Positions 37,786 to 48,975 are shown, counted from the first letter of the stretch. The stretch: 64,000 nucleotides of DNA from Distichodus sexfasciatus (GCA_032718565.1 JAVGVS010000043.1:2229557-2293556), one strand, 5' to 3'. The notes: generated from the sequence alone by a model not told the origin. Made by a program: numbers and translations.

Positions 37786-39581
37786 TATTATTTATCATTT
37801 CTGTAATCACTGTAATTTGCCTTTAGAACCCTTTCCAACCTCTTTGGGTAACCTTTGATTAGCTTTTGGATCCACTCAGGTGTAATTTTAGCCCATTCTT
37901 CATGGCACATTTGTTCCAAGTGTATCAGATTCCTTGGATGTCTTCCATGTACAGCATTCTTCAAATCTATCCCCACATTTTCTATAAAATTCAAGTCTGG
38001 AGACTGGGAAGGTCATGGTAAAACTTTCACCCTGTTCTTTTTAAACTATTCTTCAGGCGACTTTATTTTGTGCTTCAGATCATTGGCTTGTTGTAGGATC
38101 CACTGCCTGTTCATTTTTAACTATTTGACTGATGGTGGGATCTTTTGCTTTAAAATTTGTTGATATTGTTCTCAGAGGTGGGCAAAGTAGCTAACTTCAT
38201 TACTTAAGTGAAAGTACAGATACCACTAGTCAAATGTTACTCCAATACAAGTGAAAGTCGTACAGTCAAATTTTTACTTAAGTTAAAGTACTGAAGTACT
38301 TGTTTTAAAAAATACTTAAGTATTAAAAGTACATCTTCTTTCACCGCATTGTTGCATTATTGCCACAACACTTACAATACCTTATGCCTCTGACTAGCTT
38401 GTAGAAGCTGTAGAATAAGGAACTAGTGGAATGTTAGAGAATGAAACACAACCCAAACTTAATCAGGAGGACAGTGCAATAGCTGTAAATGCAGCTCAGA
38501 ACATCAAATTAACATTCCAACCTGCTTAAAGCCCAGCTCTACACCTCTAGCTTCATGACTTTCCAATAGCAACAATGTTTTAATCAAGACAGAAAACAGA
38601 AGTGTCTGAACTTGGTTTTTTAGTTCCAGTCTACAGGCGTGATGTAACCTACTGATTACTGACAGACTGTCACCTGCCAAACAACCAAACACCTTTTAGA
38701 AAAGGGGGAATAACATCTACTTTATCCACAGATTTTAAAGTAACGAGTAACGAGAACCTTGATAGAAATGTAGTGAAGTAAAAAGTATGGTATTTGTCTT
38801 TCAAATGTAGTGAAGTGAAAGTCGTAAGTTTCCAAGAAAAATACCATTCAAGTAAAGTACAGATACTCAAAATCTCTACTTAAGTACAGTACTCAAGTAA
38901 ATGTACTTAGTTACTGTCCACCTCTGATTGTTCTGCACTGATTCTTGCTTCTACTTTGTGCAGAGCTCCAGTGCCTAATGCAGACATACGTCCCCAAAAC
39001 ATCAGCGAGCCTCCACCATATTTGACCATAGTAATGCTGTTCCTCTCCTCATAGGAGAGTTTTTTTCTCACCACACATACCTTTGAGAATTGTGTATAAT
39101 AATACAATTTTGGTCTCATCAGACTGGCGTTTTTTTCTATCCCTCTCCAGTTTTATGAAAATGTACCAACTGTCGGAGGGGACTTGTGACAGCTGCTTCC
39201 CTTTTCCCATTATTGTCTGTCTTCTCAACAAACTACTTGAGGCTTCTCCTGGAAATCTACCTACTCATGACTTTAACATGCGCGTATAATTGTACATATC
39301 TAGTACAACTCATCAAGAATTGAGGGCTGACTGTGATCACACCTAATTTTACAGGGTCTCCCCAAAGGGAGGGGTAAACTTTTCAGCTTGCCATTAAAGA
39401 TAAATTGGAACTTAAACTAAGTTATTTTAACTTTAAGGGCATTTCATAAAAGGTTTTCAGAGGAGAAACACCTTCAAAACAACACGGAAGGCTATGTTGA
39501 GGACAAAGTGTACAATAAAGGTAGATTATTTTTATTATTCAACCAAGATCTAAGGGGGATGCAACTTTTGCTCTCAACTGT
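37786..39581 (-). pseudogene. Tc1-like transposon relic, split by a hAT element
   Basis: The minus-strand transposase pieces are, in order: KIVLLYTILKGMCGEKKTLL-like part, KYGGGSLMFWGRMSALGTGA, then after the hAT insertion at 38173-38926, QWILQQANDLKHKIKSPEE-stop, WPSQSPDLNFIENVGIDLKN and WIQKLIKGYPKRLERVLKAN. The GGGSLMFWG and SPDLN-IEN blocks are Tc1 transposase signatures. The right terminal repeat, read inwards, is CAGTTGAGAGCAAAAGTTGC (ending at 39581, next to TA). I found no matching left terminus, so that end is lost or decayed. Stops and frameshifts make it inactive. Confidence 0.85.
38173..38926 (+). mobile_element. hAT non-autonomous element, copy A, perfect 8-bp TSD
   Basis: Ends CAGAGGTGGGCAAAGTAGCT and, inwards from the right, CAGAGGTGGACAGTAACTAA. 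The octamer ATTGTTCT flanks it at 38165-38172 and 38927-38934. It interrupts the Tc1-like relic and is 754 bp with no transposase. Terminal regions are rich in repeated AAGTA/TACTT words. Confidence 0.93.
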
Positions 39582-39583
39582 AT

Positions 39584-39909
39584 CTTAAAATTTTGCTTTT
39601 ACGTAAAGTTTTCAGTGCAGTGCAAAGTGCGAGCTAAAGTGGCGAGTTAAAACGGGTCATATTAATCTTTTTTTTTTTTTGGCAAAATAAATAGTCGTCT
39701 GTGGACTTGATTTATTTATTTTCAGCAGCATGTAACCATATCTTTGTAATTATTGATGTAACTAGAGAATTGGTAAAAATGTCATTCCTTGTTGCTGATG
39801 TTATATTCTTGCATTCTTATTGTTAATTTAATCTAAGCAATTCTGTATTCTTGTATCGAACCTATTCAGTGTGTCCGTAATTGCAACTGCGTCGTTAAGC
39901 CTTAGGCCT
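39584..39909. other. Intergenic spacer, nothing recognised
   Basis: Short stretch between the Tc1-like right end and the left TSD of hAT copy B, with a poly-T run at 39668-39680. Confidence 0.5.
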
Positions 39910-39917
39910 CCAGCCAG

Positions 39918-40802
39918 CAGAGGTGGACAGTAATTAAGTAGATTTACTTGAGTACTGTACTTAAGTAGGGTTTTTGAGTATCTGTACTTCACCTGAGTAG
40001 CATTTTATTTGGAAACTTATGACTTCCACTTCACTACATTTTAAAGACAAATACTGTACTTTTTACTTCACTACATTTCTATCAAGGTTCTAGTTACTCG
40101 TTACTTTCAAACCTGTGTATAAAGTGGATGTTATTCCCCCTTTTCTAACAGGTGTTGGGTTGTTTGGCAGGTGACAGTCTATCAGTAATCAGTAGGTTAC
40201 GTCACGCCTGTAGACTGGAACTATAAAACCAGGTTCAGACAGTTCTGCTGTTTTCTGTCTTGATTAAAACATTGTTGCTGTTGGAAAGTGATGAAGCTAG
40301 AGGTGTAGAGCTGGGTTTTAAGCAGGTTGGAATGTTGATGTTATTTTGTGAGCTGTATTTACAGCTATTGCACTGTCCTCCTGATTAACATACACATATA
40401 TGTGTGAACACACTGCCAGAGCTGTGTCAGAACACTACCGTGCTGTTTTGTGGGGGTGTGTAGTCTTACAATCAATTAATAAAATAAACTAATGCCTGGT
40501 TTCCTTTATCAGTTGAGGTTGTGTTTCATTCTGTAACATTCTACCAGTTCCTTATTCTACAGCGTCTACAAGCTAGTCAGAGGCATTAGGTTTTATAAGT
40601 GTCGTGGTAATAATGCAACAATGTGGTGAAAGAAGATGTACTTTTAATACTTAAGTATTTTTAAAAACAAGTACTTCACTACTTTAACTTAAGTTAAAAA
40701 AAAAATTGACTGTACGACTTTCACTTGTATTGGAGTAACATTTGACTAGTGGTATCTGTACTTTCACTTAAGTAATGAAGTTAGCTACTTTGCCCACCGC
40801 TG
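39918..40802 (-). mobile_element. hAT non-autonomous element, copy B, perfect 8-bp TSD
   Basis: Same family as copy A but inverted. Left end CAGAGGTGGACAGTAATTAA; right end read inwards CAGCGGTGGGCAAAGTAGCT. The octamer CCAGCCAG flanks it at 39910-39917 and 40803-40810. It is 885 bp, about 131 bp longer than copy A because of an internal stretch near 40390-40510 that copy A lacks. Confidence 0.93.
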
Positions 40803-40810
40803 CCAGCCAG

Positions 40811-41517
40811 CGATCGGATCGTATAGTATAGCGCCTTATCGTCTACTGCTAGACAACTACACATAATTCTTCTTTTGCGGTGTTTCATGGCGGATTAAAC
40901 ACCACTCGGTGCATTACCGCCACCTACAGGATCTTTGACTCATATCATTACGAATATTTTAAATCCTGCAAAATACGCCAGATGAGTTTAAAAGCTAAGT
41001 AGCTGGATGTAACTTTAGGGTCTTTTTATTCTAAAACAGAGTAGAGTGAAACTGTGGCAACACCAATGTTAGAAAGATCACTAAAGAGCAACTGCACATA
41101 ATTTACTGCACTGTTGCATAAAAAGGCCAGAACGCTGGTGTGCTGTTAATTGGTTTCAATATAACAGACTTATAATAAACTTTAAGTAAACAAACTAACA
41201 CATTGATTCTGCCGTTATCTAAAGTTGCTGGAGCAATAGAATTTGCTTCGTTACTTTTATCAACGGATTGTAAACTAGCGCTGAGCCGCCAGTAGGTGGC
41301 AGTTTTGACTCAGTTTAACGAAGTGCAGATACAAGTTCATTATCCTAAGCTTTAGTATAAAACAACAGACATGTTTAATGTACACTTTGAAAAATGTTAT
41401 TACCAATTAACTAACTGAACGCTAAATAAGTGAAATTGTACATAATTGTACAGCATTTTATAATAATGTTCTCAATATGCCATACAAATGACTGAGTAAT
41501 GACTGATACTGGACTTT
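40811..41517. other. Intergenic, no gene seen
   Basis: No reading frame or repeat recognised. CGCCACCTACAGGA and CGCCAGTAGGTGGCA near 40919 and 41288 look like parts of a decayed repeat in opposite orientations. Confidence 0.4.
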
Positions 41518-42330
41518 CCTCTTCTTTTATTTCAAAACATTCAACATTCAAACATTTGACATTACCAGGTTAGAATAAGTATGATACAGTGTTAGTAAAA
41601 TAAATTTCATGAAATTTTACTGTAGCATTTTCAAATGCTCATCTCCTAAACTTGGCATCTCAGTTCATTCTCTATGGGCCTGAATGCATTTCTAGGCCAT
41701 TTCTGAGAACCCTCTTGTTTCATTTCAAAATGTCTAGAGAATTTGACATTAGAAGGTTAGAGTAAGTATGATAGAGTGTTAGAAAAATTATGTGAAATTT
41801 TAGGGAAGTATTTTTAAATAATCACCTCCTAAACTTGGCATTTCCGGCCATTCTTTATGAGTCTGAATGAATTTTTGGGCAAATTCTATGCGTCCCTGCT
41901 CTTTCATTTCAAAGTGTCTAGAGAATTTGACATTATCAGGTTAAAGTAAGTATGAAGGTGTTGGAATTTTTTTTTTTCTTGAAATTGTACTGTATCACAT
42001 CCTAATCACATCCTAAACATGCCATCACATCACAAGTAATGCCATCACAAGTAATCACATCCTAAACATGCCATCTAAGTCTTTTCGTGGATGGGTCTGA
42101 ATGCATTTTGTATTTTGTATAATGGGAACAAAATGCGTTCAGGCCCATCTACAAAAAGACTTAGATGGCATGGTTAGAATTTGATTATTTAAAAATACTA
42201 CAGTAATAATTCACAGAAATATTTTTTCTAACATTGTATCATACTTACTCTAACCTCCTAATGTCAGATTCTCTAGATGCTTTGAAATGAAAGAGAAGGA
42301 GCCTTCAGAAATGACCTAGAAATGTCTGAA
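41518..42330. repeat. Satellite-like tandem repeat (unit about 185 bp) with inverted last unit
   Basis: Three direct units share TTTCATTTCAAAATGTCTAG, GAGAATTTGACATTA, AGGTTAGAGTAAGTATGATA and TCATCTCCTAAACTTGGCAT at a spacing near 185 bases (41550, 41735, 41920). From about 42128 the sequence returns as the reverse complement (ACTTACTCTAACCTCCTAAT). The turning point is a hairpin: arms 42067-42111 and 42128-42172 match at about 41 of 45 positions around a 16-base loop. Confidence 0.8.
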
Positions 42331-43510
42331 CGGCAACAGTACTGTTACCAAACCCGACGGAGATGCAGCTGGTCAGGATGCTTTCTACAGTGCCCCTGTA
42401 GAACACGGTGAAGGTGGGAGGTGGGAGGTTGGCTCGCTTCATCCGTCTCAGGAAGTGGAGACACTGCTGGGCCTTTTTGGTGATGGAGGTGGTGTTGGTG
42501 GTCCAGGAGAGGTCGTCTGAAGTGTGAACAGGAGCTTGGTGTTTTTTACAGTCACAACCATGGAACCATGGATGCTGAGTGGTATTTGTGTGGAGCGAGT
42601 TCTCCTGAAGTCGACAATCATTTCTTTGGTTTTGTCCACATTCAGCAACAGGTTGTTCTCACTGCACCAGGCAGCCAGCTGCTGGACATCATCTCTGTAC
42701 ACCGACTCATCGTTGTTGCTGATGAGCCCCACCACGGTCGTGTCATAGGCATTTTTGATGATATGGTTTGAGCCGTGCAGGGCAGTGCAGTCGTGGGTCA
42801 GGAGTGTGAACAGCAGTGGACTGAGAACGCAGATCTGAGGAGCTCCTGTGCTCAGTCTGATGGTGCTGGAAATGTTGTCGCTGATTCGGACGGACTGAGG
42901 CCTCTCTGACAGGAAAGTATCCAGTATCCAGTTGCAGAAGGAGATGCTCAGTCCCAACTCGCTCAGTTTCACATAAAAAGCTTTGGAGAATGATGGCATT
43001 GAATGCTGAACTAAAGTCTATGAACAGCAATCTAACGAGTCTTTATTGTCCACGTGTGAGAGGGAAAGGTGAAGCGCAGTGGATATGGCCTCCTCAGTTG
43101 ACCTGTTTGGGCGGGTCCAGTTTGTGGGGGAGGTTGCTTTTCACCTGTGCCATGACAAGACTCTCAAAGCACTTCATGATGTTGGGGGTCAGAGCGATGG
43201 GACGGTAGTCATTCAGGCAGGATACTGAGGATTTCTTTAGCACTGGGATGATGGTGATGGACTTCAAGCATTCTGGGACGATCATCTGGCTCAGCAATGT
43301 GTTGAAGATGTTTGTGAAGACATCAGCCAGCTGATCAGTGCAGTCTCTGAGCACACAATCTGGGATGTTGTCTGGACCAGCAGCCTTTCGTGGGTTGACC
43401 CTGGAGAAAGTTCTCCTCAAGTTAACTGCAGGCAGGGAGATGATCTGGTCAGTGATGGGAGGCGTGTCTTTAGTAGTGTGCGTGTTGTTCAGTGAAACAA
43501 CACGCACACA
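42320..43510 (-). pseudogene. LINE reverse transcriptase fragment (CR1/L2/Rex1-like)
   Basis: Minus-strand pieces in order: RVNPRKAAGPDNIPDCVLRD, VPECLKSITIIPVLKK, NDYRPIALTPNIMKCFESLV, FIDFSSAFNAI, GLSISFCNWILDTFLSERPQ, GAPQICVLSPLLFTLLTHDC, then the catalytic box. Active copies have a FADDT-type box; here it reads NAYDTTVVGLI, so the catalytic aspartates are damaged. NNLLLNVDKTKEMIVDFRR follows. Frameshifts near 43090 and 42990 and absence of the endonuclease domain show a dead, 5'-truncated copy. The exact clade is not certain. Confidence 0.88.
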
Positions 43511-43537
43511 TGGTAATGTTAGCTCTCTAGATTATAT

Positions 43538-44105
43538 CAAGCACCATCTGATGTTATTTCAAGCTGTTGACAGCTAATCATTGAAGACATTTTGTATTTC
43601 TAAATATTAATCAAAGAAATTTGTCAAAAAATACCATTGGTGGCCAGCTAATTCAACCAACTGCTCTACTGATAAAAAGAAACGTGATGAAAATATGGCT
43701 TAAGCCTCCTGAGACATGAACCCAGGTCTAAAGATTTAGCAAACTTTAATGTCTAAGAGTTTGACCACTGAGCTTACCTTTCTGGCTTGAAAGGAGTCTT
43801 CCTTTGCCTATGTTGGCCTTCATAGTTATGTTAGCCACATACAAAAATTCTAAGCACTGTCTACTGTTAAAGGTATTGTCATTGACCATTGTAGTTGCAG
43901 TGTATTTCTACATTTAAAACAAAGAAACTTATCAAAAATGTCATGAGTGTCTAGTAAAATCAACCAACTAATAAGGAATGTAATGAAACACAGCTTAAGC
44001 CTCCTGGGACTTGAACACAGGTCTAAAGGTTTAGCAAATTTTAACGTTTAAGACTTTAACCTTGGAGCTACCTTTTCTAGCTTCATAGTAATGTTATCCA
44101 CATAC
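43538..44105. repeat. Two tandem diverged units of about 300 bp
   Basis: Unit 1 (about 43538-43842) and unit 2 (about 43901-44105) share TAAGCCTCCTG, TGAAC-CAGGTCTAAAG, TTTAGCAAA-TTTAA and a CATAGT-ATGTTA-CCACATAC end. The start of unit 1 (TGATGTTATTTCAAGCT) recurs at 48905-48945. Unit 2 ends directly at the TA that flanks the mariner-type element. Confidence 0.65.
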
Positions 44106-45019
44106 TACGTTTTTTTTTCAATTGCTTAAGTACAAGTTTGAAAATTGGGCCCATATTTTCAAAACTCTTCACACAATTACTCTTCTCAGATCTTTTCCAA
44201 AATGAAACACTATTGTAAAAACTCTACATTGTTTTATAAAAACACTTTTGTTGTCATATTATACACACAAGTTTTTATTAGCTAACTCATTTTGAATACG
44301 ATAGACACTATTGCATTTATCCTTCAACACTTTTAGCATTTCCTAACCAAAAAAAAATTACTCAAAATATGTTCACCAAACACCACATTAGATCAACTCT
44401 GTATATTCTTATTTCCTGCAGCCACTACAGACATGCAAAAAGAGTTGGGTAAAAAACTAAACATTTCTCCGTCTAGCTGCATCTGGCCACAGAGCTTCAT
44501 CAACATCCCAGGCTACAGCAATCTGATTACATGCATCCTCTATAGTTTGAATGAGAGGTGCATGAACATACAGCTGTAGATCATAAACCTTCCACCACCA
44601 TGCTGAAAAAACTCTTCTATTGGGTTTAGGAAGGAAGAGTACGGTGGAAGATAAAGGCATGCAAATTGTGGATTATCATGAAACCAATTTTGGACCAGAG
44701 GAGATCGGTCTAATGATACATTGTCCCAGGTGACAATGGATCGCATCTCACTTTGATTTGCTGCACAAACAATATTATTGAGTTGGTCCAAAAATGCCAG
44801 AATGATAGCTGTATTGCAAGGACCTAAGGTGGCATGGTGGTGAAGGACTGTGTGATCACTGCACAGAGGGTAATGTTTCCCCCACGCTGTCCTGGTACAT
44901 CTGAAATGACTCTGTGACCAATTATATTTCTTCCACGTCTTCTGACCTTTGTGAGGTTAAACCCTGCCTCATCAATGTACTGTATGTGAACAGATGTGTC
45001 ATGACGGCCAGCAGATGCC

Positions 45020-46130
45020 GCCATTGTTTGGTTTTGATGTGTTCAGTTCAGTCCCGTGTCTCCTGTCAGTCAAGTTGTTGTCCCACTAAGGCTGTGCAAT
45101 TAATCGAATTTTTATTTCTATTTCAATTTCAATTTCAGCTCCAATCAATCACAAAAACAATGTAATCAACAAAAAACCATTATAATTACAATTATTTTGC
45201 CACATTACGCTCTGCACGGATACTCAAGGCACCTTCCGAAGACTAAACACACGTGTGTGTTCTGGTGGCGGTGTACAGTCAGAGTGGGTAAAGATGGCGG
45301 AAGAAGGAGAGCAGCATCGTTTAGTCAGCAAGAAAAGTAAAGTAAGTTCACTGGTGTGGGAACACTTTGGATCTGAAGAGACAGACGTGGATCAAAAACA
45401 TATTACGTGCAAGCTTTGTGGTGTCTGCACCATTCAGCAACACGACAAATCTCTTTAACCACCTAAAATTCAACCACCGAGTGACTTACGACAGTGCACT
45501 AAAAGAGCTAATTTATTTTGGTCTAAATAACTTGGTCCTATTTTTTCTTTGTAGTATTATTAGTCATAACTATTTTTATTTCATTTGTATTTTATTTATA
45601 TATTTTGTATTTTTTGTTTTCAAGAGATTGTAAAACTGCACTACATTGCTGATTTTGTTTACTTGTGTTTACTATTTTATACAATATTTGAATATTATAC
45701 TTTCAGTTATTTTAAGGGAAAGTTTACATTTGCTGTTCTTTATGTGCAATAAATGCTATGTATTTCCAGAGTCAGAGTAATCGTGTTAAATAATCGTGAT
45801 TTCAAGATTGACCAAATTAATCGTGATTATGGTTTTTTCCATAATCGAGCAGCCCTATGTCAGATGGTATATCAATGTTCATTAGTTACACCACCTGATT
45901 CTTGTCTGTTTCGGTCCAGCCCCCTGTTTCTATTGGTTCCCCCTTCATTGGTTATTCCTGTTTTTCCCTCGTCTGATTAATCCTGTTCATTGTTTCCCTT
46001 CCCCTTTATAAGCTCAGTTTTCCCAGTGTCTCCCATCGGTCCACCCTCACACTACCATCCCCATGTCGGCGTGTTTTGTGTGTTTTTGAAGACCAAAGAA
46101 GAGTTCTGTTTTGTTTGTGGCCCTATGCTA
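45020..46130. mobile_element. Solo-LTR-like element inserted in the mariner-type transposon
   Basis: After removal of the hAT element at 45087-45857, the flanking pieces (GTTCAGTTCAGTCCCGTGTC to the left; CCTTCCCCTTTATAAGCTCA and CAGTGTCTCCCATCGG to the right) read like one retroelement terminal repeat with a TATA-like CTTTATAAGCTCAG. It splits the transposase between the helix region and the first catalytic Asp. Boundaries are estimated to within tens of bases and no target duplication was established. It could also be another type of insertion. Confidence 0.4.
45087..45857 (+). mobile_element. hAT element with degenerate BED-finger frame
   Basis: Ends TAAGGCTGTGCAATTAATCG and, inwards from the right, TAGGGCTGCTCGATTATGG. 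Plus-strand frames from 45294 encode MAEEGEQHRLVSKKSKVSSL, VWEHFGSEETDVDQKHITCK and LCG, then after a one-base frameshift near 45425, NLFNHLKFNHRVTY. The CxxC...HxxxxH arrangement is a BED zinc finger, the DNA-binding N-terminus of hAT transposases. The catalytic part is absent. Flanks TGTCCCAC and TGTCAGAT agree only partly. Confidence 0.75.
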
Positions 46131-46747
46131 TTGACGAAAAGTCCGAATTACAGATGCCACTGTATATCTGCTTGAGCCTCCCTCAATGTCAACCCATGAT
46201 TTACTACATGGTCGACAATGGTAGCACGAATTTTGTTGAACAAATTTGATCGTCTTCTTCTTTGTCTTGGCCTTCCACCAGGTCTACCTCGACCTCTTCC
46301 TTGACCTGTGCTATGTCCTCTTCCATGGCCTCGACCTTGGCCTCTGCCTATTCCTCCACCATAGATGCCTCCTCTCATTCTTACTCTTCTCCTTCCTCTC
46401 ATGTCCTCCATGTTTGTTGATAACAGGTCAACTCACCCGTTCCTTTTTATCGTGCCTAAACCTGATTGGTGTGTCTATAATTAAGCACTTAAGTGTTTGT
46501 TCACCTGGTGGCTGTGTTTGACCAATTGGTTCATGAGTGTGATTATTTGAAAGCCAGTGCTTTAACATGGACAAGTGTGTTTAGTGATTTGCAAATCACT
46601 GTGTGTTGACTTTTGCAAGAAGTGTGAAGCTGACAATGTGCTTAGTGTTGTGCAAATCTGGGCCAATGTTTTGCTAACCGAGTGTAAAGTTATGCCAAAT
46701 GTGGGAGTCTTTTTCTTTTAGTGTTTAAGCAAGCAGAAAAAACTGTA

Positions 46748-47100
46748 AACTATTTTCTTCTATGATTCCATTCCTAATAGTCTGGATCCTTGCAAATCAA
46801 AGATCTATGTTCACCTTGGTATATCAATGTTACAAGACTGTTTTGTGGTTACTGCGGTTAAAAAGGAAATGTAAACACTTTAAATGTCATAGAAAGGTTG
46901 TGTTCATAGCGTGATCAGCAGATGGTCATAAAATGTATTATGTCTACAAAAGTTAGCTGATGAAATCAATAACACACTAAATTCCATAAAAAGACATTAC
47001 ATTAAAGAGATACTAAATATTACTAACCATCAAAGGTGCAGTGACGTTTGCATGCCCATTCCTGTTGCTATTTATAAAATGAGAGAAGTACTTCCCTGTC
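46748..47100. other. Intergenic, nothing recognised
   Basis: Spacer between the mariner-type right end and the last piece of the broken gene. Confidence 0.5.
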
Positions 47101-47103
47101 CTC

Positions 47104-48840
47104 CTAGAATCCTATAAATCCGTCCTCAGTTGAAGTGGTTTTCCAGATGAATGTCCCCTCAGCAGATTTTTTTATGAAAACGTCGGCTGCTTGAGCAGGT
47201 TCTTTAATAAAATTCCAGTCTAAAACACAAGAAAGTCATCAATACCATATGCAACATATGTAGTGATATGCCAATGCTAATACATGGCTATAAGCTCAGC
47301 AACACTGACAATCATCGGAAACACCTAAAAAGAGGAACAGAATGCAAGTGTTTTCAAATAAATACAAGATCTGTCAAAATGGCCAAGTTGTTTGATTTAT
47401 TCACCTCAATCAATAATTGCTTTGCAATCAATAATTTTGTTAAACTGCATTAAAAATATGTTCAAGGTCGACAGATGTTATTGACAATATGCAAATGCTT
47501 GTTTTGATTTGTTTTTTAAATATCATGTCCTTATAGACCAGCAAGCAAATTGCTGAACATTTTTTCAAAATGCATTAATCATGATTCTTTGGTAAGTGCA
47601 GGTTAATTTTTCTACCAACTAGATGTACTGTAAATGTATTTTATAGCATACCGTTTGTAATAACAAAAACCAAGGTTGTACCAAGGTCAGGTTCTATGTT
47701 ATCAACCTCCTTACCATCAGTCATGACTGGCTCGACTGCACTTTCCATGGACGATTCTGATGTTTCAAGCCTCACTGAAATACTGTCACTGACAAGGGCT
47801 GGCTGGTTTTCATCAGGGCCTCACTCTCGTTCTCTGTCCAGTTCCTTGATGGCCAACCTTTAAGTCAACAACAATAACATATCTCATTTTTGTACACAAT
47901 CATGTAAGGTAAAGACATTTTCCCTTAAAAAATGTATTATGTACTCTCACACGTCTTGAGCACCTACATACCCATCACAGCTGGCTCTATGCATTCTCAT
48001 TTCAGATAAGGGAGCTTCCTTCTGAGAATTGATGCAGGTGATGACTGGACCAGACGCATAACATCTGATTTCTCCTAATAACAACATTTATAAATAAAAC
48101 AATATTTAATAAAAAGTTATTATACTAAATAAAGTCACACCGTCCAAAGGCAAGTTCTGTTGAAGAGGATGTATGTAGATTGTGCACTGTCCAATTATCA
48201 TTGATGGATCTTTCAGATAGGCAAGGGTTTAAGGGTGTACCCAGCTCTTGGGACACAGAAGCAATGCTAGAGTTTGAGTGTGAATAGATCCTGCAGCTTT
48301 CAGAAATTCAAAGCCTTGTCTTTCTTGTACCTTTCGAAACACTTCAATCAGGTTATTTGTTACAACCAAGTGATTGTTGTCATTACCTGTGTTAAAAAGT
48401 ACACATAATGTATATTATTTTAAATACTTATAAGCAGTCAGATAAGCATATGTTAAATGACTTGAAGGCCGGCACAGTGGCATAGTGGCTAACGCTGCCG
48501 TCTTACAGCAAGAAGGTCCTTGGTTTGAATAACTTCTAGACAATGACATGGAAATTAAATGCACTGACAGACAAAAATAAAATAGGTTTTGGCAATTCTA
48601 TGTTTCAGATTAAACTGTAAATGTCACCCTTTGCTCTCCAAGTCTTGAAGCATGAAGGTCTTGTTTAAGTAGAATGGTTGTTCAGCCAAACAACAGAAGG
48701 TGTGCGTGTAGCTTCTTCGAATAACTTGACTCTGCATTGGCCATATCATCGTACTCCTTCTCGAAGTCACGTTGTATGGAGCAAAAAGCCTTGCCATCTC
48801 CGCTTCAATACAGAGAAAATGTCTCAGCACTAATCATAAC
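47104..48840 (-). pseudogene. Broken multi-exon gene of a teleost-expanded family (unnamed)
   Basis: Four exon-like pieces lie in order on the minus strand. A (about 48628-48830) reads MARLFAPYNVTSRRSTMIWP then RRSYTHTFCCLAEQP. B (48141-48386, after a CAG acceptor) reads NLIEVFRKVQERQGFEFLKA and, after a stop and frameshift, LAYLKDPSMIIGQCTIYIHP. C (47715-47857) reads WPSRNWTENESEALMKTSQP and, after another frameshift, VRLETSESSMESAVEPVMTD, then donor G|GTAAGG. D (47104-47219) reads WNFIKEPAQAADVFIKKSAE, GTFIWKTTSTEDGFIGF and stop. C and D are phase-compatible (GAT G|AC). Retained introns indicate a DNA-level copy, not a retrocopy. The order of motifs recalls a lineage-expanded teleost family related to proteins annotated as G2/M-phase-specific E3 ligase-like; this is memory only. 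I cannot name it. Confidence 0.45.
48470..48535 (+). repeat. Interspersed repeat fragment
   Basis: GGCCGGCACAGTGGCATAGT followed by GGCTAACGCTGCCGTCTTAC and AGCAAGAAGGTCCTTGGTTT, a tRNA-like start of a very common fish repeat. The remainder is missing. Confidence 0.6.
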
Positions 48841-48975
48841 CAGTCAGGTGAAATAGTCACCTATATATTTTGCATGATTCCCCGCCCAGAAATGTTCAAG
48901 CACTGTCTAATGTTATTTCAAGCTATTGCCATCTGAGCACTGTAAACACTGTGTCAGGGATTTAAATCAACCTCC

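Larger units (their letters stand above)
44108..46745 (-). mobile_element. Mariner/IS630-type DNA transposon, dead, with nested insertions
   Basis: The inverted ends are CGTTTTTTTTCAATTGCTTA (left) and, inwards from the right, CAGTTTTTTCTGCTTGCTTA. Both are bordered by TA (44106-44107, 46746-46747), the target site of this superfamily. The minus-strand transposase is broken. It has an N-terminal Arg/Gly-rich part and helix region (NKIRATIVDHVVNHGLTLRE), then QYIDEAGFNLTKVRRRGRNI, SIVTWDNVSLD and PPYSSFLNPIEEFF. These give the three acidic positions of the DDE catalytic triad (IDEAG, WDN, NPIEE). The middle is replaced by inserted DNA from about 45020 to 46130, and there are several frameshifts. 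Confidence 0.85.
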
